Assembly (NCBI GenBank): GCA_023091665.1
Contig: JALJCQ010000043.1
Span: 1 to 64,000, forward strand
Direction of reading: 5' to 3'
Source of the DNA: Pythium myriotylum
Lineage: Eukaryota > Oomycota > Peronosporomycetes > Pythiales > Pythiaceae
Length of the DNA: 64,000 nt
The position numbers were made by a program, and so were the translations under genes. The notes beneath the pieces are model-generated. The model was not told where the DNA came from, did not search any database, and saw only the letters and a list, made by a program, of their open reading frames with translations. How positions within the stretch are numbered: the stretch's first letter is position 1; each line of letters begins with the position of its first letter. Below are positions 34,301 to 45,399 of this stretch, piece by piece.

Positions 34301-35460
34301 GACTTGCGTCTGCACTCGACCAACCGATCTGGTTCCATGGCGACAAGAACTTCCAGTTCCTCCCAACCAGCCGTTCCGACACAACGCCGTCCCAGCATCG
34401 TTCTCTCAGCATGATTGCAGAGCCGCAACGAAGCTTCCGTCGGCAAGTTGCCCGTGTCTTTCAGTTGCGATCTCTTCGTGACTTCGCTGGTGAAGGCGAC
34501 AAGTGGCCGAGCGCGATCGAGTTTGCTGAGCGACATGTCGACTACACCCAAGTCTCCATCACCCCGTATCGACAGTACACGTGGCTGCTCAAGCTTCACG
34601 AGGAAGCCACGCAAGTTTTCGGGCGTCTCTGCACAATGTGCTCTGTCCCAGTCGATGGAGTGCTACCGACGGCGCCTGAGCACCAACATCCGCGAGTCGG
34701 TGTGAAGATCAACGACCGTGTGTGCTGGGTGCCGCGCATTCCACGATCCCAACTGCTCCGCCTGGTGTGGCAAGCTCCAGAGCCGACGAGAACGCATCCG
34801 CTGTTCTTCCACGACCCTCGAGCGCCTACAGACGTGGTCCTCCGATTCAACAAGCTACGCAAGCGGCTTCGTGTGTTGCTTCTCCCGATATACGAAGACC
34901 TCCAGTTCCGCTTGGCGTACGGCTTGTTACCGACTCGCTCACGCTTCTCGTTCATGACGGTGGCAAATCCCGGCATCGTGTACTGTGTTCGACAAGGCTG
35001 CAACTCAGTGGAGACGGCGCGTCATTTGTTCTTCGAGTGTGTGCTGCCGACTGTGATATGGCGCGACATCTTCCGTGATATGTCGGTGTTCTTCACATCT
35101 CGACCCTCCTGGACCGACATTGTCTTCGGTAAAGCCATCCGCGTTGCTCCCGTGTGGAAGGACCACGCAGAAGAAATCCAAGACCTGTGGCAAGTCATCC
35201 GTGCTGTGGTGCTTCACCTGTTGTGGACTGAACGCAATGGGCGACTGTTCAACGGGCGGTCCCCGATGCCAACAATTGCAGCACTGCGTGTGGTGTATAC
35301 GACTGTGGGTGCTCATGTGCGTGCGTGTCTTCGACGTGTGTACGACGATGTGCAGCGTGCTTCGCTTCAGGTTGTGTTGTCAAGTCTCCAGTCTACGCCT
35401 TCGCTTGGTGCCTTCATGCAAAACAACATGGGGTTGTTTGCAGTTCGCTTTTTGGCATAA
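31294..35460 (+). CDS. LINE ORF2: AP endonuclease and reverse transcriptase
   Basis: 1388 codons, intact, nicking the target and reverse-transcribing the element RNA from the nick. Endonuclease at about residues 24-265: NTNG with N32, QETK with E56, GDLN with D175 and N177, LDYIL with D234, and GDH with D260/H261. Reverse transcriptase at about 500-800: PGMDGLP, NYRPIALM, FLDFEKAYDR with catalytic D634, VKQGDPLS, and FADD with D736 and D737. A late zinc motif C1231-X4-C1236-X7-H1244-X4-C1249 precedes a helical tail. No RNase H domain seen. The frame opens at GTG 31294 right after a TAG, and the first in-frame ATG lies about 100 codons in, inside the endonuclease. Translation must therefore start at a non-AUG codon, or by a +1 shift or reinitiation from ORF1. 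Confidence 0.95.
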   Translation: MPDRSASTAKAVEADAAEVSWENISLLTVNTNGIKKNGHLLIENQLIKNSLSCVQETKLRDSHHRATLQFHHDSRFQHRLFVSDTNAHSPVAVAARSGGVMTVLRSDFPGFQSACEQSSLTIQGRYLVVRVVANGAPIYIHNVYAPVDNFEKKGFFEALPYEVFEDNATHLVLGDLNTPLDPLVDASDPRATGTTGGNACVAWLAQLGVVDAWRIHHPDERVYTGPQPRHNRLDYILMSEDFCTALYGDSSYFEPKGAGDHLAHQVVLRAMSQPQGHGYWRFQSAMLDFPDIVEAIQGEATTVLAALRRSSNPGKVWHKWKKGMRRQLQALQRKLKRQGETATTEARQALAHAAAAYRSERSDRAQTVFQTALTAYQDSINSARLYNQDSAFDFQAQHAEKSSKYFFRPLDGSLRRVSIEEVRLQDGSASSNPADIAAAFNQHWGGIMGDVERGGVVVQEPEQSQIDRMLDTIDRRLSEDEQNILNAPITAADLASAIKKMRASSAPGMDGLPAAFYQVAPDVFGECLEIVFNYQLQRGELLRCQRQSAISLLHKKGSRADPGNYRPIALMGVDVKALSKVLAFRLQLFLTKLVHQDQKAFVRGRSLHHHVRFVSDLQDLVTARDEEAYAMFLDFEKAYDRVNWNYMFQVLDRMGCGGAFSGWVKLLYTRPHAHLMINGFVQDPLCPTRGVKQGDPLSALLFLLVIEPLGNLLRQHEEHGICLTADATVASIFFADDSTLLSGSIAGVEAQLGLVEEYCQGSGAKLNVNKCVLMSLHRTRRCPGIPGVQVLDEDSTVKFLGLLFGQRRTTELIVEDLDRRFFDGFKQWFRRARTLQGRLLVAQTMVLSRLWHYTAHVDVPPGRVKKWQAALHRFVLSRRYERDARHVQLISNEFVNLPRESGGLQVLSLDGVLKRQSLQLLLQFTAASTSTTGNWTVAGVELLRISLPRWGPQRPLDFLYVSPWRHRGSIEWGQLSSWWRAAWKTWYGIKWPVSWLDLPPEERLASALDQPIWFHGDKNFQFLPTSRSDTTPSQHRSLSMIAEPQRSFRRQVARVFQLRSLRDFAGEGDKWPSAIEFAERHVDYTQVSITPYRQYTWLLKLHEEATQVFGRLCTMCSVPVDGVLPTAPEHQHPRVGVKINDRVCWVPRIPRSQLLRLVWQAPEPTRTHPLFFHDPRAPTDVVLRFNKLRKRLRVLLLPIYEDLQFRLAYGLLPTRSRFSFMTVANPGIVYCVRQGCNSVETARHLFFECVLPTVIWRDIFRDMSVFFTSRPSWTDIVFGKAIRVAPVWKDHAEEIQDLWQVIRAVVLHLLWTERNGRLFNGRSPMPTIAALRVVYTTVGAHVRACLRRVYDDVQRASLQVVLSSLQSTPSLGAFMQNNMGLFAVRFLA

Positions 35461-35859
35461 AAGAATTTCGTGCCGATTCTTCTTCTTCTTCTTGGCTGTG
35501 GAGGGTTTTCAACCAATCGCAGTTCGAGTTCGTCCCGAACACAAGCCAGAGGAGACCCGCGCGACCGAAGTCAAGCACCAGAATTTTAGACCACAAGGCA
35601 AGTGTCCGAGCCGGGGTTCGAACCCGCGACCAGTAACTTCGGATCCACACTCTTAAACGTCTGAGCTACCCGCAGCTATTGAACCGACATGTTAAAACAA
35701 GTACCTAAACCAGTCAAGACCAACGGAAGTCGACCACCAACTCAACAACTGAAGCCCCCAGCCTCGTCACACATTAGTCAAGTGTATAATATTCATCGAC
35801 GAGGTAGATTAGAGTACTCATAGTCGTATTAATTATAGTTAATACAGACGCCTTGAAAC
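35461..35859 (+). other. LINE 3' UTR
   Basis: 399 bp. The first half holds a (TTC)n run at about 35477-35490 and the antisense tRNA-like segment. The second half is AT-rich, and the 3' terminus has no poly(A). Confidence 0.7.
35477..35676 (-). mobile_element. tRNA-derived, SINE-like segment, antisense in the LINE 3' UTR
   Basis: On the minus strand, 35676-35602 reads as a degenerate tRNA. It has an A box (TAGCTCAGACG), a D stem GCTC/GAGT and a strong B box (GGTTCGAACCC). The anticodon loop appears collapsed and the acceptor stem pairs only partly, so it is not a working tRNA. Body sequence follows down to a (GAA)n run near 35490-35477, like a SINE tail. No convincing target duplication flanks it, so it may instead be an original part of the LINE 3' UTR. 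Confidence 0.5.
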
Positions 35860-35874
35860 TGACCACCTCCACAC
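35860..35874. repeat. LINE target-site duplication, right copy
   Basis: TGACCACCTCCACAC, identical to 28491-28505; the array unit resumes directly with CACAAAATC. Confidence 0.93.
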
Positions 35875-36191
35875 CACAAAATCATACCAACGCCCACATA
35901 CCAACAACTACGACGACCACACACACACAAGCACCATACGCACCACAGATACACACCATCCTACCCACACACTCCATCTACTCACGCGTACACACCTCTC
36001 GCCACTCAGACCACCACAACACCGACTTCCACCTTCTATCACACACAACGCAGCAGCCCAGCGCTCGCCATCTTCGCCACACTCCACGCATCTTCCAATG
36101 AACACTTTGGCCCGCAACGAGCGACGGAGACTTGTCGACGGTCGTCCTTGCGTCAACCACGCAGATGGGATGTCCACACGGCAAAAGGAAA

Positions 36192-36272
36192 CGACAGCTG
36201 TGAGATTTGAACTCACGCGGGTTGCCCCAGTAGATTTCTAGTCTACCGCCTTAACCACTCGGCCAAGCTGTC
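36192..36272 (-). tRNA. tRNA-Ser(AGA), copy 14
   Basis: Identical to copy 1. First tRNA gene to the right of the LINE. CT tract 36521-36624 (52 CT). Confidence 0.97.
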
Positions 36273-36517
36273 TCGCTAGACTTGCAAACATCTACCCACC
36301 CGACACCACATCGGACACCACTTCGAATACCACCAACCACACACGCCCTACACCCCGCCACATAACGCAGACCCCATGCCCACACACCGCTCCCGCCATC
36401 TATGTGTCGTGCCTGCCCTGCCTCCTTGCTATCAGTGACGACAAGGTCCCATCACCATCCGCATATATACACTTGTACATATACATGCCGCGTGCACACA
36501 GTGCGTGGATCATTACG

Positions 36518-36626
<109 letters not shown>

Positions 36627-37535
36627 CTGGTATCGGCCTATCTGTGTGTCCTTGCATCTGTTCTGACATGGATGCTGAGGTCGAGATGGACCCGCGCTGG
36701 ATCTGGCTACTCCTGGCATTGGGTAGTTGGGCAATGCGATCGCACGAAGCCGGCCCGACATGACTTGGCAAGTTCTCTCTGCGCATGGATCGGTTGCCAG
36801 ACTAATCGGAGTTTGGCTTGGTTGGCTCGCGGGGAGGGTATGAAGCGTGCCGAGAAGGCCGCGCTGACTACCACCACCTCCTGGTGGTGATCTGGTCGCG
36901 CATCTCCTAACCACCCCAAGCTCCATTGGCGTGAGATGGGGGAACATCGTTGGCCGGAGGAATGGAGGGAGGGATGGAGGGCGAAGACACCGAGACACCG
37001 AGACACCGAGACACCGAGACACCGAGACACCGAGACACCGAGACACGGAGGCACGGAGGGCGACCGGGGGCCGCGTTGTGCTCGGCTCCGATGGATGTGG
37101 AGCAGCCGCGATAACCAAGTCCATGGCGGCGTTGGAGCGAAGTGTTTGTTTGTTTGTTTGTTTGTTTGTTTGCTCGCTCATTCGTCTATTTGTTTGCCTG
37201 GTGTTCTTGGCTCTTGGTTCTTGGCCCTTGGTTCTTGTGTTCCTGGGGTAGCACCCAGCAGAAAGAAGCGAGGCTCTTGCGCACGTGCACGCGTGCACGC
37301 TTGCACACTTGCACACTTGCACACTTGCACTCAGCATCATGCGACGTGAACGTGAACGTATGGAGTAGGGAGTGGGAGTAGGAGTAGGGAGTAAGGAGTA
37401 GGGAGTAGGAGTAGGGAGGTGTGTCCACGAAGGACCCCAACAGTGTTGCGCATAGCGCGAAAGGCATGTGGTGTGGGTGTGCGTTGTTGTCATGTGTGGT
37501 ATGCGGTGCGTGGTGGGACGCAAAACACACAAAAG

Positions 37536-37608
37536 TATCAATGGAGGGGATCGAACCCTCGATCTTGAGCGTGTTAAGCTCACGTCCTAACCACTAGACG
37601 ACACTGAC
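37536..37608 (-). tRNA. tRNA-Val(AAC), copy 14
   Basis: Consensus sequence, CACAC 3' flank, as in copy 13 across the LINE. Confidence 0.97.
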
Positions 37609-37943
37609 ACTTGACCACCTCCACACCACAAAATCATACCAACGCCCACATACCAACAACTACGACGACCACACACACACAAGCACCATACGCACCACAG
37701 ATACACACCATCCTACCCACACACTCCATCTACTCACGCGTACACACCTCTCGCCACTCAGACCACCACAACACCGACTTCCACCTTCTATCACACACAA
37801 CGCAGCAGCCCAGCGCTCGCCATCTTCGCCACACTCCACGCATCTTCCAATGAACACTTTGGCCCGCAACGAGCGACGGAGACTTGTCGACGGTCGTCCT
37901 TGCGTCAACCACGCAGATGGGATGTCCACACGGCAAAAGGAAA

Positions 37944-38024
37944 CGACAGCTGTGAGATTTGAACTCACGCGGGTTGCCCCAGTAGATTTCTAGTCTACCG
38001 CCTTAACCACTCGGCCAAGCTGTC
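37944..38024 (-). tRNA. tRNA-Ser(AGA), copy 15
   Basis: Identical to copy 1. CT tract 38273-38378 (53 CT). Confidence 0.97.
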
Positions 38025-38269
38025 TCGCTAGACTTGCAAACATCTACCCACCCGACACCACATCGGACACCACTTCGAATACCACCAACCACACACGCCC
38101 TACACCCCGCCACATAACGCAGACCCCATGCCCACACACCGCTCCCGCCATCTATGTGTCGTGCCTGCCCTGCCTCCTTGCTATCAGTGACGACAAGGTC
38201 CCATCACCATCCGCATATATACACTTGTACATATACATGCCGCGTGCACACAGTGCGTGGATCATTACG

Positions 38270-38380
<111 letters not shown>

Positions 38381-39289
38381 CTGGTATCGGCCTATCTGTG
38401 TGTCCTTGCATCTGTTCTGACATGGATGCTGAGGTCGAGATGGACCCGCGCTGGATCTGGCTACTCCTGGCATTGGGTAGTTGGGCAATGCGATCGCACG
38501 AAGCCGGCCCGACATGACTTGGCAAGTTCTCTCTGCGCATGGATCGGTTGCCAGACTAATCGGAGTTTGGCTTGGTTGGCTCGCGGGGAGGGTATGAAGC
38601 GTGCCGAGAAGGCCGCGCTGACTACCACCACCTCCTGGTGGTGATCTGGTCGCGCATCTCCTAACCACCCCAAGCTCCATTGGCGTGAGATGGGGGAACA
38701 TCGTTGGCCGGAGGAATGGAGGGAGGGATGGAGGGCGAAGACACCGAGACACCGAGACACCGAGACACCGAGACACCGAGACACCGAGACACCGAGACAC
38801 GGAGGCACGGAGGGCGACCGGGGGCCGCGTTGTGCTCGGCTCCGATGGATGTGGAGCAGCCGCGATAACCAAGTCCATGGCGGCGTTGGAGCGAAGTGTT
38901 TGTTTGTTTGTTTGTTTGTTTGTTTGCTCGCTCATTCGTCTATTTGTTTGCCTGGTGTTCTTGGCTCTTGGTTCTTGGCCCTTGGTTCTTGTGTTCCTGG
39001 GGTAGCACCCAGCAGAAAGAAGCGAGGCTCTTGCGCACGTGCACGCGTGCACGCTTGCACACTTGCACACTTGCACACTTGCACTCAGCATCATGCGACG
39101 TGAACGTGAACGTATGGAGTAGGGAGTGGGAGTAGGAGTAGGGAGTAAGGAGTAGGGAGTAGGAGTAGGGAGGTGTGTCCACGAAGGACCCCAACAGTGT
39201 TGCGCATAGCGCGAAAGGCATGTGGTGTGGGTGTGCGTTGTTGTCATGTGTGGTATGCGGTGCGTGGTGGGACGCAAAACACACAAAAG

Positions 39290-39362
39290 TATCAATGGAG
39301 GGGATCGAACCCTCGATCTTGAGCGTGTTAAGCTCACGTCCTAACCACTAGACGACACTGAC
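39290..39362 (-). tRNA. tRNA-Val(AAC), copy 15
   Basis: Consensus sequence, CACAC 3' flank. Confidence 0.97.
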
Positions 39363-39697
39363 ACTTGACCACCTCCACACCACAAAATCATACCAACGCC
39401 CACATACCAACAACTACGACGACCACACACACACAAGCACCATACGCACCACAGATACACACCATCCTACCCACACACTCCATCTACTCACGCGTACACA
39501 CCTCTCGCCACTCAGACCACCACAACACCGACTTCCACCTTCTATCACACACAACGCAGCAGCCCAGCGCTCGCCATCTTCGCCACACTCCACGCATCTT
39601 CCAATGAACACTTTGGCCCGCAACGAGCGACGGAGACTTGTCGACGGTCGTCCTTGCGTCAACCACGCAGATGGGATGTCCACACGGCAAAAGGAAA

Positions 39698-39778
39698 CGA
39701 CAGCTGTGAGATTTGAACTCACGCGGGTTGCCCCAGTAGATTTCTAGTCTACCGCCTTAACCACTCGGCCAAGCTGTC
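39698..39778 (-). tRNA. tRNA-Ser(AGA), copy 16
   Basis: Identical to copy 1. CT tract 40027-40132 (53 CT); the unit matches its left neighbour in length (1754 bp). Confidence 0.97.
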
Positions 39779-40023
39779 TCGCTAGACTTGCAAACATCTA
39801 CCCACCCGACACCACATCGGACACCACTTCGAATACCACCAACCACACACGCCCTACACCCCGCCACATAACGCAGACCCCATGCCCACACACCGCTCCC
39901 GCCATCTATGTGTCGTGCCTGCCCTGCCTCCTTGCTATCAGTGACGACAAGGTCCCATCACCATCCGCATATATACACTTGTACATATACATGCCGCGTG
40001 CACACAGTGCGTGGATCATTACG

Positions 40024-40134
<111 letters not shown>

Positions 40135-41043
40135 CTGGTATCGGCCTATCTGTGTGTCCTTGCATCTGTTCTGACATGGATGCTGAGGTCGAGATGGACC
40201 CGCGCTGGATCTGGCTACTCCTGGCATTGGGTAGTTGGGCAATGCGATCGCACGAAGCCGGCCCGACATGACTTGGCAAGTTCTCTCTGCGCATGGATCG
40301 GTTGCCAGACTAATCGGAGTTTGGCTTGGTTGGCTCGCGGGGAGGGTATGAAGCGTGCCGAGAAGGCCGCGCTGACTACCACCACCTCCTGGTGGTGATC
40401 TGGTCGCGCATCTCCTAACCACCCCAAGCTCCATTGGCGTGAGATGGGGGAACATCGTTGGCCGGAGGAATGGAGGGAGGGATGGAGGGCGAAGACACCG
40501 AGACACCGAGACACCGAGACACCGAGACACCGAGACACCGAGACACCGAGACACGGAGGCACGGAGGGCGACCGGGGGCCGCGTTGTGCTCGGCTCCGAT
40601 GGATGTGGAGCAGCCGCGATAACCAAGTCCATGGCGGCGTTGGAGCGAAGTGTTTGTTTGTTTGTTTGTTTGTTTGTTTGCTCGCTCATTCGTCTATTTG
40701 TTTGCCTGGTGTTCTTGGCTCTTGGTTCTTGGCCCTTGGTTCTTGTGTTCCTGGGGTAGCACCCAGCAGAAAGAAGCGAGGCTCTTGCGCACGTGCACGC
40801 GTGCACGCTTGCACACTTGCACACTTGCACACTTGCACTCAGCATCATGCGACGTGAACGTGAACGTATGGAGTAGGGAGTGGGAGTAGGAGTAGGGAGT
40901 AAGGAGTAGGGAGTAGGAGTAGGGAGGTGTGTCCACGAAGGACCCCAACAGTGTTGCGCATAGCGCGAAAGGCATGTGGTGTGGGTGTGCGTTGTTGTCA
41001 TGTGTGGTATGCGGTGCGTGGTGGGACGCAAAACACACAAAAG

Positions 41044-41116
41044 TATCAATGGAGGGGATCGAACCCTCGATCTTGAGCGTGTTAAGCTCACGTCCTAACC
41101 ACTAGACGACACTGAC
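41044..41116 (-). tRNA. tRNA-Val(AAC), copy 16
   Basis: Consensus sequence, CACAC 3' flank. Confidence 0.97.
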
Positions 41117-41451
41117 ACTTGACCACCTCCACACCACAAAATCATACCAACGCCCACATACCAACAACTACGACGACCACACACACACAAGCACCATACG
41201 CACCACAGATACACACCATCCTACCCACACACTCCATCTACTCACGCGTACACACCTCTCGCCACTCAGACCACCACAACACCGACTTCCACCTTCTATC
41301 ACACACAACGCAGCAGCCCAGCGCTCGCCATCTTCGCCACACTCCACGCATCTTCCAATGAACACTTTGGCCCGCAACGAGCGACGGAGACTTGTCGACG
41401 GTCGTCCTTGCGTCAACCACGCAGATGGGATGTCCACACGGCAAAAGGAAA

Positions 41452-41532
41452 CGACAGCTGTGAGATTTGAACTCACGCGGGTTGCCCCAGTAGATTTCTA
41501 GTCTACCGCCTTAACCACTCGGCCAAGCTGTC
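41452..41532 (-). tRNA. tRNA-Ser(AGA), copy 17
   Basis: Identical to copy 1. CT tract 41781-41870 (45 CT), the only one lacking the extra T before GCTGG. Confidence 0.97.
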
Positions 41533-41777
41533 TCGCTAGACTTGCAAACATCTACCCACCCGACACCACATCGGACACCACTTCGAATACCACCAACCAC
41601 ACACGCCCTACACCCCGCCACATAACGCAGACCCCATGCCCACACACCGCTCCCGCCATCTATGTGTCGTGCCTGCCCTGCCTCCTTGCTATCAGTGACG
41701 ACAAGGTCCCATCACCATCCGCATATATACACTTGTACATATACATGCCGCGTGCACACAGTGCGTGGATCATTACG

Positions 41778-41872
<95 letters not shown>

Positions 41873-42812
41873 TGGTATCGGCCTATCTGTGTGTCCTTGC
41901 ATCTGTTCTGACATGGATGCTGAGGTCGAGATGGACCCGCGCTGGATCTGGCTACTCCTGGCATTGGGTAGTTGGGCAATGCGATCGCACGAAGCCGGCC
42001 CGACATGACTTGGCAAGTTCTCTCTGCGCATGGATCGGTTGCCAGACTAATCGGAGTTTGGCTTGGTTGGCTCGCGGGGAGGGTATGAAGCGTGCCGAGA
42101 AGGCCGCGCTGACTACCACCACCTCCTGGTGGTGATCTGGTCGCGCATCTCCTAACCACCCCAAGCTCCATTGGCGTGAGATGGGGGAACATCGTTGGCC
42201 GGAGGAATGGAGGGAGGGATGGAGGGCGAAGACACCGAGACACCGAGACACCGAGACACCGAGACACCGAGACACCGAGACACCGAGACACCGAGACACC
42301 GAGACACCGAGACACGGAGGCACGGAGGGCGACCGGGGGCCGCGTTGTGCTCGGCTCCGATGGATGTGGAGCAGCCGCGATAACCAAGTCCATGGCGGCG
42401 TTGGAGCGAAGTGTTTGTTTGTTTGTTTGTTTGTTTGTTTGCTCGCTCATTCGTCTATTTGTTTGCCTGGTGTTCTTGGCTCTTGGTTCTTGGCCCTTGG
42501 TTCTTGTGTTCCTGGGGTAGCACCCAGCAGAAAGAAGCGAGGCTCTTGCGCACGTGCACGCGTGCACACTTGCACACTTGCACACTTGCACACTTGCACA
42601 CTTGCACTCAGCATCATGCGACGTGAACGTGAACGTATGGAGTAGGGAGTGGGAGTAGGAGTAGGGAGTAAGGAGTAGGGAGTAGGAGTAGGGAGGTGTG
42701 TCCACGAAGGACCCCAACAGTGTTGCGCATAGCGCGAAAGGCATGTGGTGTGGGTGTGCGTTGTTGTCATGTGTGGTATGCGGTGCGTGGTGGGACGCAA
42801 AACGCACAAAAG

Positions 42813-42885
42813 TATCAATGGAGGGGATCGAACCCTCGATCTTGAGCGTGTTAAGCTCACGTCCTAACCACTAGACGACACTGAC
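42813..42885 (-). tRNA. tRNA-Val(AAC), copy 17
   Basis: Consensus sequence; back to the CGCAC flank, with five GCACACTT-type words nearby. Confidence 0.97.
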
Positions 42886-43220
42886 ACTTGACCACCTCCA
42901 CACCACAAAATCATACCAACGCCCACATACCAACAACTACGACGACCACACACACACAAGCACCATACGCACCACAGATACACACCATCCTACCCACACA
43001 CTCCATCTACTCACGCGTACACACCTCTCGCCACTCAGACCACCACAACACCGACTTCCACCTTCTATCACACACAACGCAGCAGCCCAGCGCTCGCCAT
43101 CTTCGCCACACTCCACGCATCTTCCAATGAACACTTTGGCCCGCAACGAGCGACGGAGACTTGTCGACGGTCGTCCTTGCGTCAACCACGCAGATGGGAT
43201 GTCCACACGGCAAAAGGAAA

Positions 43221-43301
43221 CGACAGCTGTGAGATTTGAACTCACGCGGGTTGCCCCAGTAGATTTCTAGTCTACCGCCTTAACCACTCGGCCAAGCTGT
43301 C
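43221..43301 (-). tRNA. tRNA-Ser(AGA), copy 18
   Basis: Identical to copy 1. CT tract 43550-43635, first with two CCCT interruptions. Confidence 0.97.
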
Positions 43302-43564
43302 TCGCTAGACTTGCAAACATCTACCCACCCGACACCACATCGGACACCACTTCGAATACCACCAACCACACACGCCCTACACCCCGCCACATAACGCAGA
43401 CCCCATGCCCACACACCGCTCCCGCCATCTATGTGTCGTGCCTGCCCTGCCTCCTTGCTATCAGTGACGACAAGGTCCCATCACCATCCGCATATATACA
43501 CTTGTACATATACATGCCGCGTGCACACAGTGCGTGGATCATTACGCGCCTCTCTCTCTCTCTC

Positions 43565-43637
<73 letters not shown>

Positions 43638-44578
43638 CTGGTATCGGCCTATCTGTGTGTCCTTGCATCTGTTCTGACATGGATGCTGAGGTCGAGATGG
43701 ACCCGCGCTGGATCTGGCTACTCCTGGCATTGGGTAGTTGGGCAATGCGATCGCACGAAGCCGGCCCGACATGACTTGGCAAGTTCTCTCTGCGCATGGA
43801 TCGGTTGCCAGACTAATCGGAGTTTGGCTTGGTTGGCTCGCGGGGAGGGTATGAAGCGTGCCGAGAAGGCCGCGCTGACTACCACCACCTCCTGGTGGTG
43901 ATCTGGTCGCGCATCTCCTAACCACCCCAAGCTCCATTGGCGTGAGATGGGGGAACATCGTTGGCCGGAGGAATGGAGGGAGGGATGGAGGGCGAAGACA
44001 CCGAGACACCGAGACACCGAGACACCGAGACACCGAGACACCGAGACACCGAGACACCGAGACACCGAGACACCGAGACACGGAGGCACGGAGGGCGACC
44101 GGGGGCCGCGTTGTGCTCGGCTCCGATGGATGTGGAGCAGCCGCGATAACCAAGTCCATGGCGGCGTTGGAGCGAAGTGTTTGTTTGTTTGTTTGTTTGT
44201 TTGTTTGCTCGCTCATTCGTCTATTTGTTTGCCTGGTGTTCTTGGCTCTTGGTTCTTGGCCCTTGGTTCTTGTGTTCCTGGGGTAGCACCCAGCAGAAAG
44301 AAGCGAGGCTCTTGCGCACGTGCACGCGTGCACACTTGCACACTTGCACACTTGCACACTTGCACACTTGCACTCAGCATCATGCGACGTGAACGTGAAC
44401 GTATGGAGTAGGGAGTGGGAGTAGGAGTAGGGAGTAAGGAGTAGGGAGTAGGAGTAGGGAGGTGTGTCCACGAAGGACCCCAACAGTGTTGCGCATAGCG
44501 CGAAAGGCATGTGGTGTGGGTGTGCGTTGTTGTCATGTGTGGTATGCGGTGCGTGGTGGGACGCAAAACGCACAAAAG

Positions 44579-44651
44579 TATCAATGGAGGGGATCGAACC
44601 CTCGATCTTGAGCGTGTTAAGCTCACGTCCTAACCACTAGACGACACTGAC
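44579..44651 (-). tRNA. tRNA-Val(AAC), copy 18
   Basis: Consensus sequence, CGCAC 3' flank. Confidence 0.97.
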
Positions 44652-44986
44652 ACTTGACCACCTCCACACCACAAAATCATACCAACGCCCACATACCAAC
44701 AACTACGACGACCACACACACACAAGCACCATACGCACCACAGATACACACCATCCTACCCACACACTCCATCTACTCACGCGTACACACCTCTCGCCAC
44801 TCAGACCACCACAACACCGACTTCCACCTTCTATCACACACAACGCAGCAGCCCAGCGCTCGCCATCTTCGCCACACTCCACGCATCTTCCAATGAACAC
44901 TTTGGCCCGCAACGAGCGACGGAGACTTGTCGACGGTCGTCCTTGCGTCAACCACGCAGATGGGATGTCCACACGGCAAAAGGAAA

Positions 44987-45067
44987 CGACAGCTGTGAGA
45001 TTTGAACTCACGCGGGTTGCCCCAGTAGATTTCTAGTCTACCGCCTTAACCACTCGGCCAAGCTGTC
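44987..45067 (-). tRNA. tRNA-Ser(AGA), copy 19
   Basis: Identical to copy 1. CT tract 45316-45397, two CCCT interruptions. An extra G at about 45607 distinguishes the unit. Confidence 0.97.
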
Positions 45068-45350
45068 TCGCTAGACTTGCAAACATCTACCCACCCGACA
45101 CCACATCGGACACCACTTCGAATACCACCAACCACACACGCCCTACACCCCGCCACATAACGCAGACCCCATGCCCACACACCGCTCCCGCCATCTATGT
45201 GTCGTGCCTGCCCTGCCTCCTTGCTATCAGTGACGACAAGGTCCCATCACCATCCGCATATATACACTTGTACATATACATGCCGCGTGCACACAGTGCG
45301 TGGATCATTACGCGCCTCTCTCTCTCTCTCTCTCTCTCTCCCTCTCTCTC

Positions 45351-45399
<49 letters not shown>

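Larger units (their letters stand above)
28506..35859 (+). mobile_element. Full-length L1-type LINE inserted in the tRNA array
   Basis: 7,354 bp: 5' UTR 28506-28604, ORF1, ORF2 and 3' UTR 35461-35859. Both ORFs are intact, and the 15-bp target duplication is perfect, so the insertion is recent. There is no poly(A) or simple-repeat tail; the 3' end is an AT-rich stretch closing with CCTTGAAAC. ORF2 has an AP-type endonuclease, an L1-like reverse transcriptase and a late CCHC motif, and no RNase H. This is the L1/Tx1-like plan, and the RT resembles oomycete LINEs. The element is transcribed away from the adjacent tRNA-Val gene, and its 5' end faces it. Confidence 0.93.

Noticed and set aside
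35602..35676. A functional tRNA gene in the LINE 3' UTR
   Set aside because: The anticodon loop cannot be formed and the acceptor stem has at least two mismatches, so it is treated as tRNA-derived sequence only.
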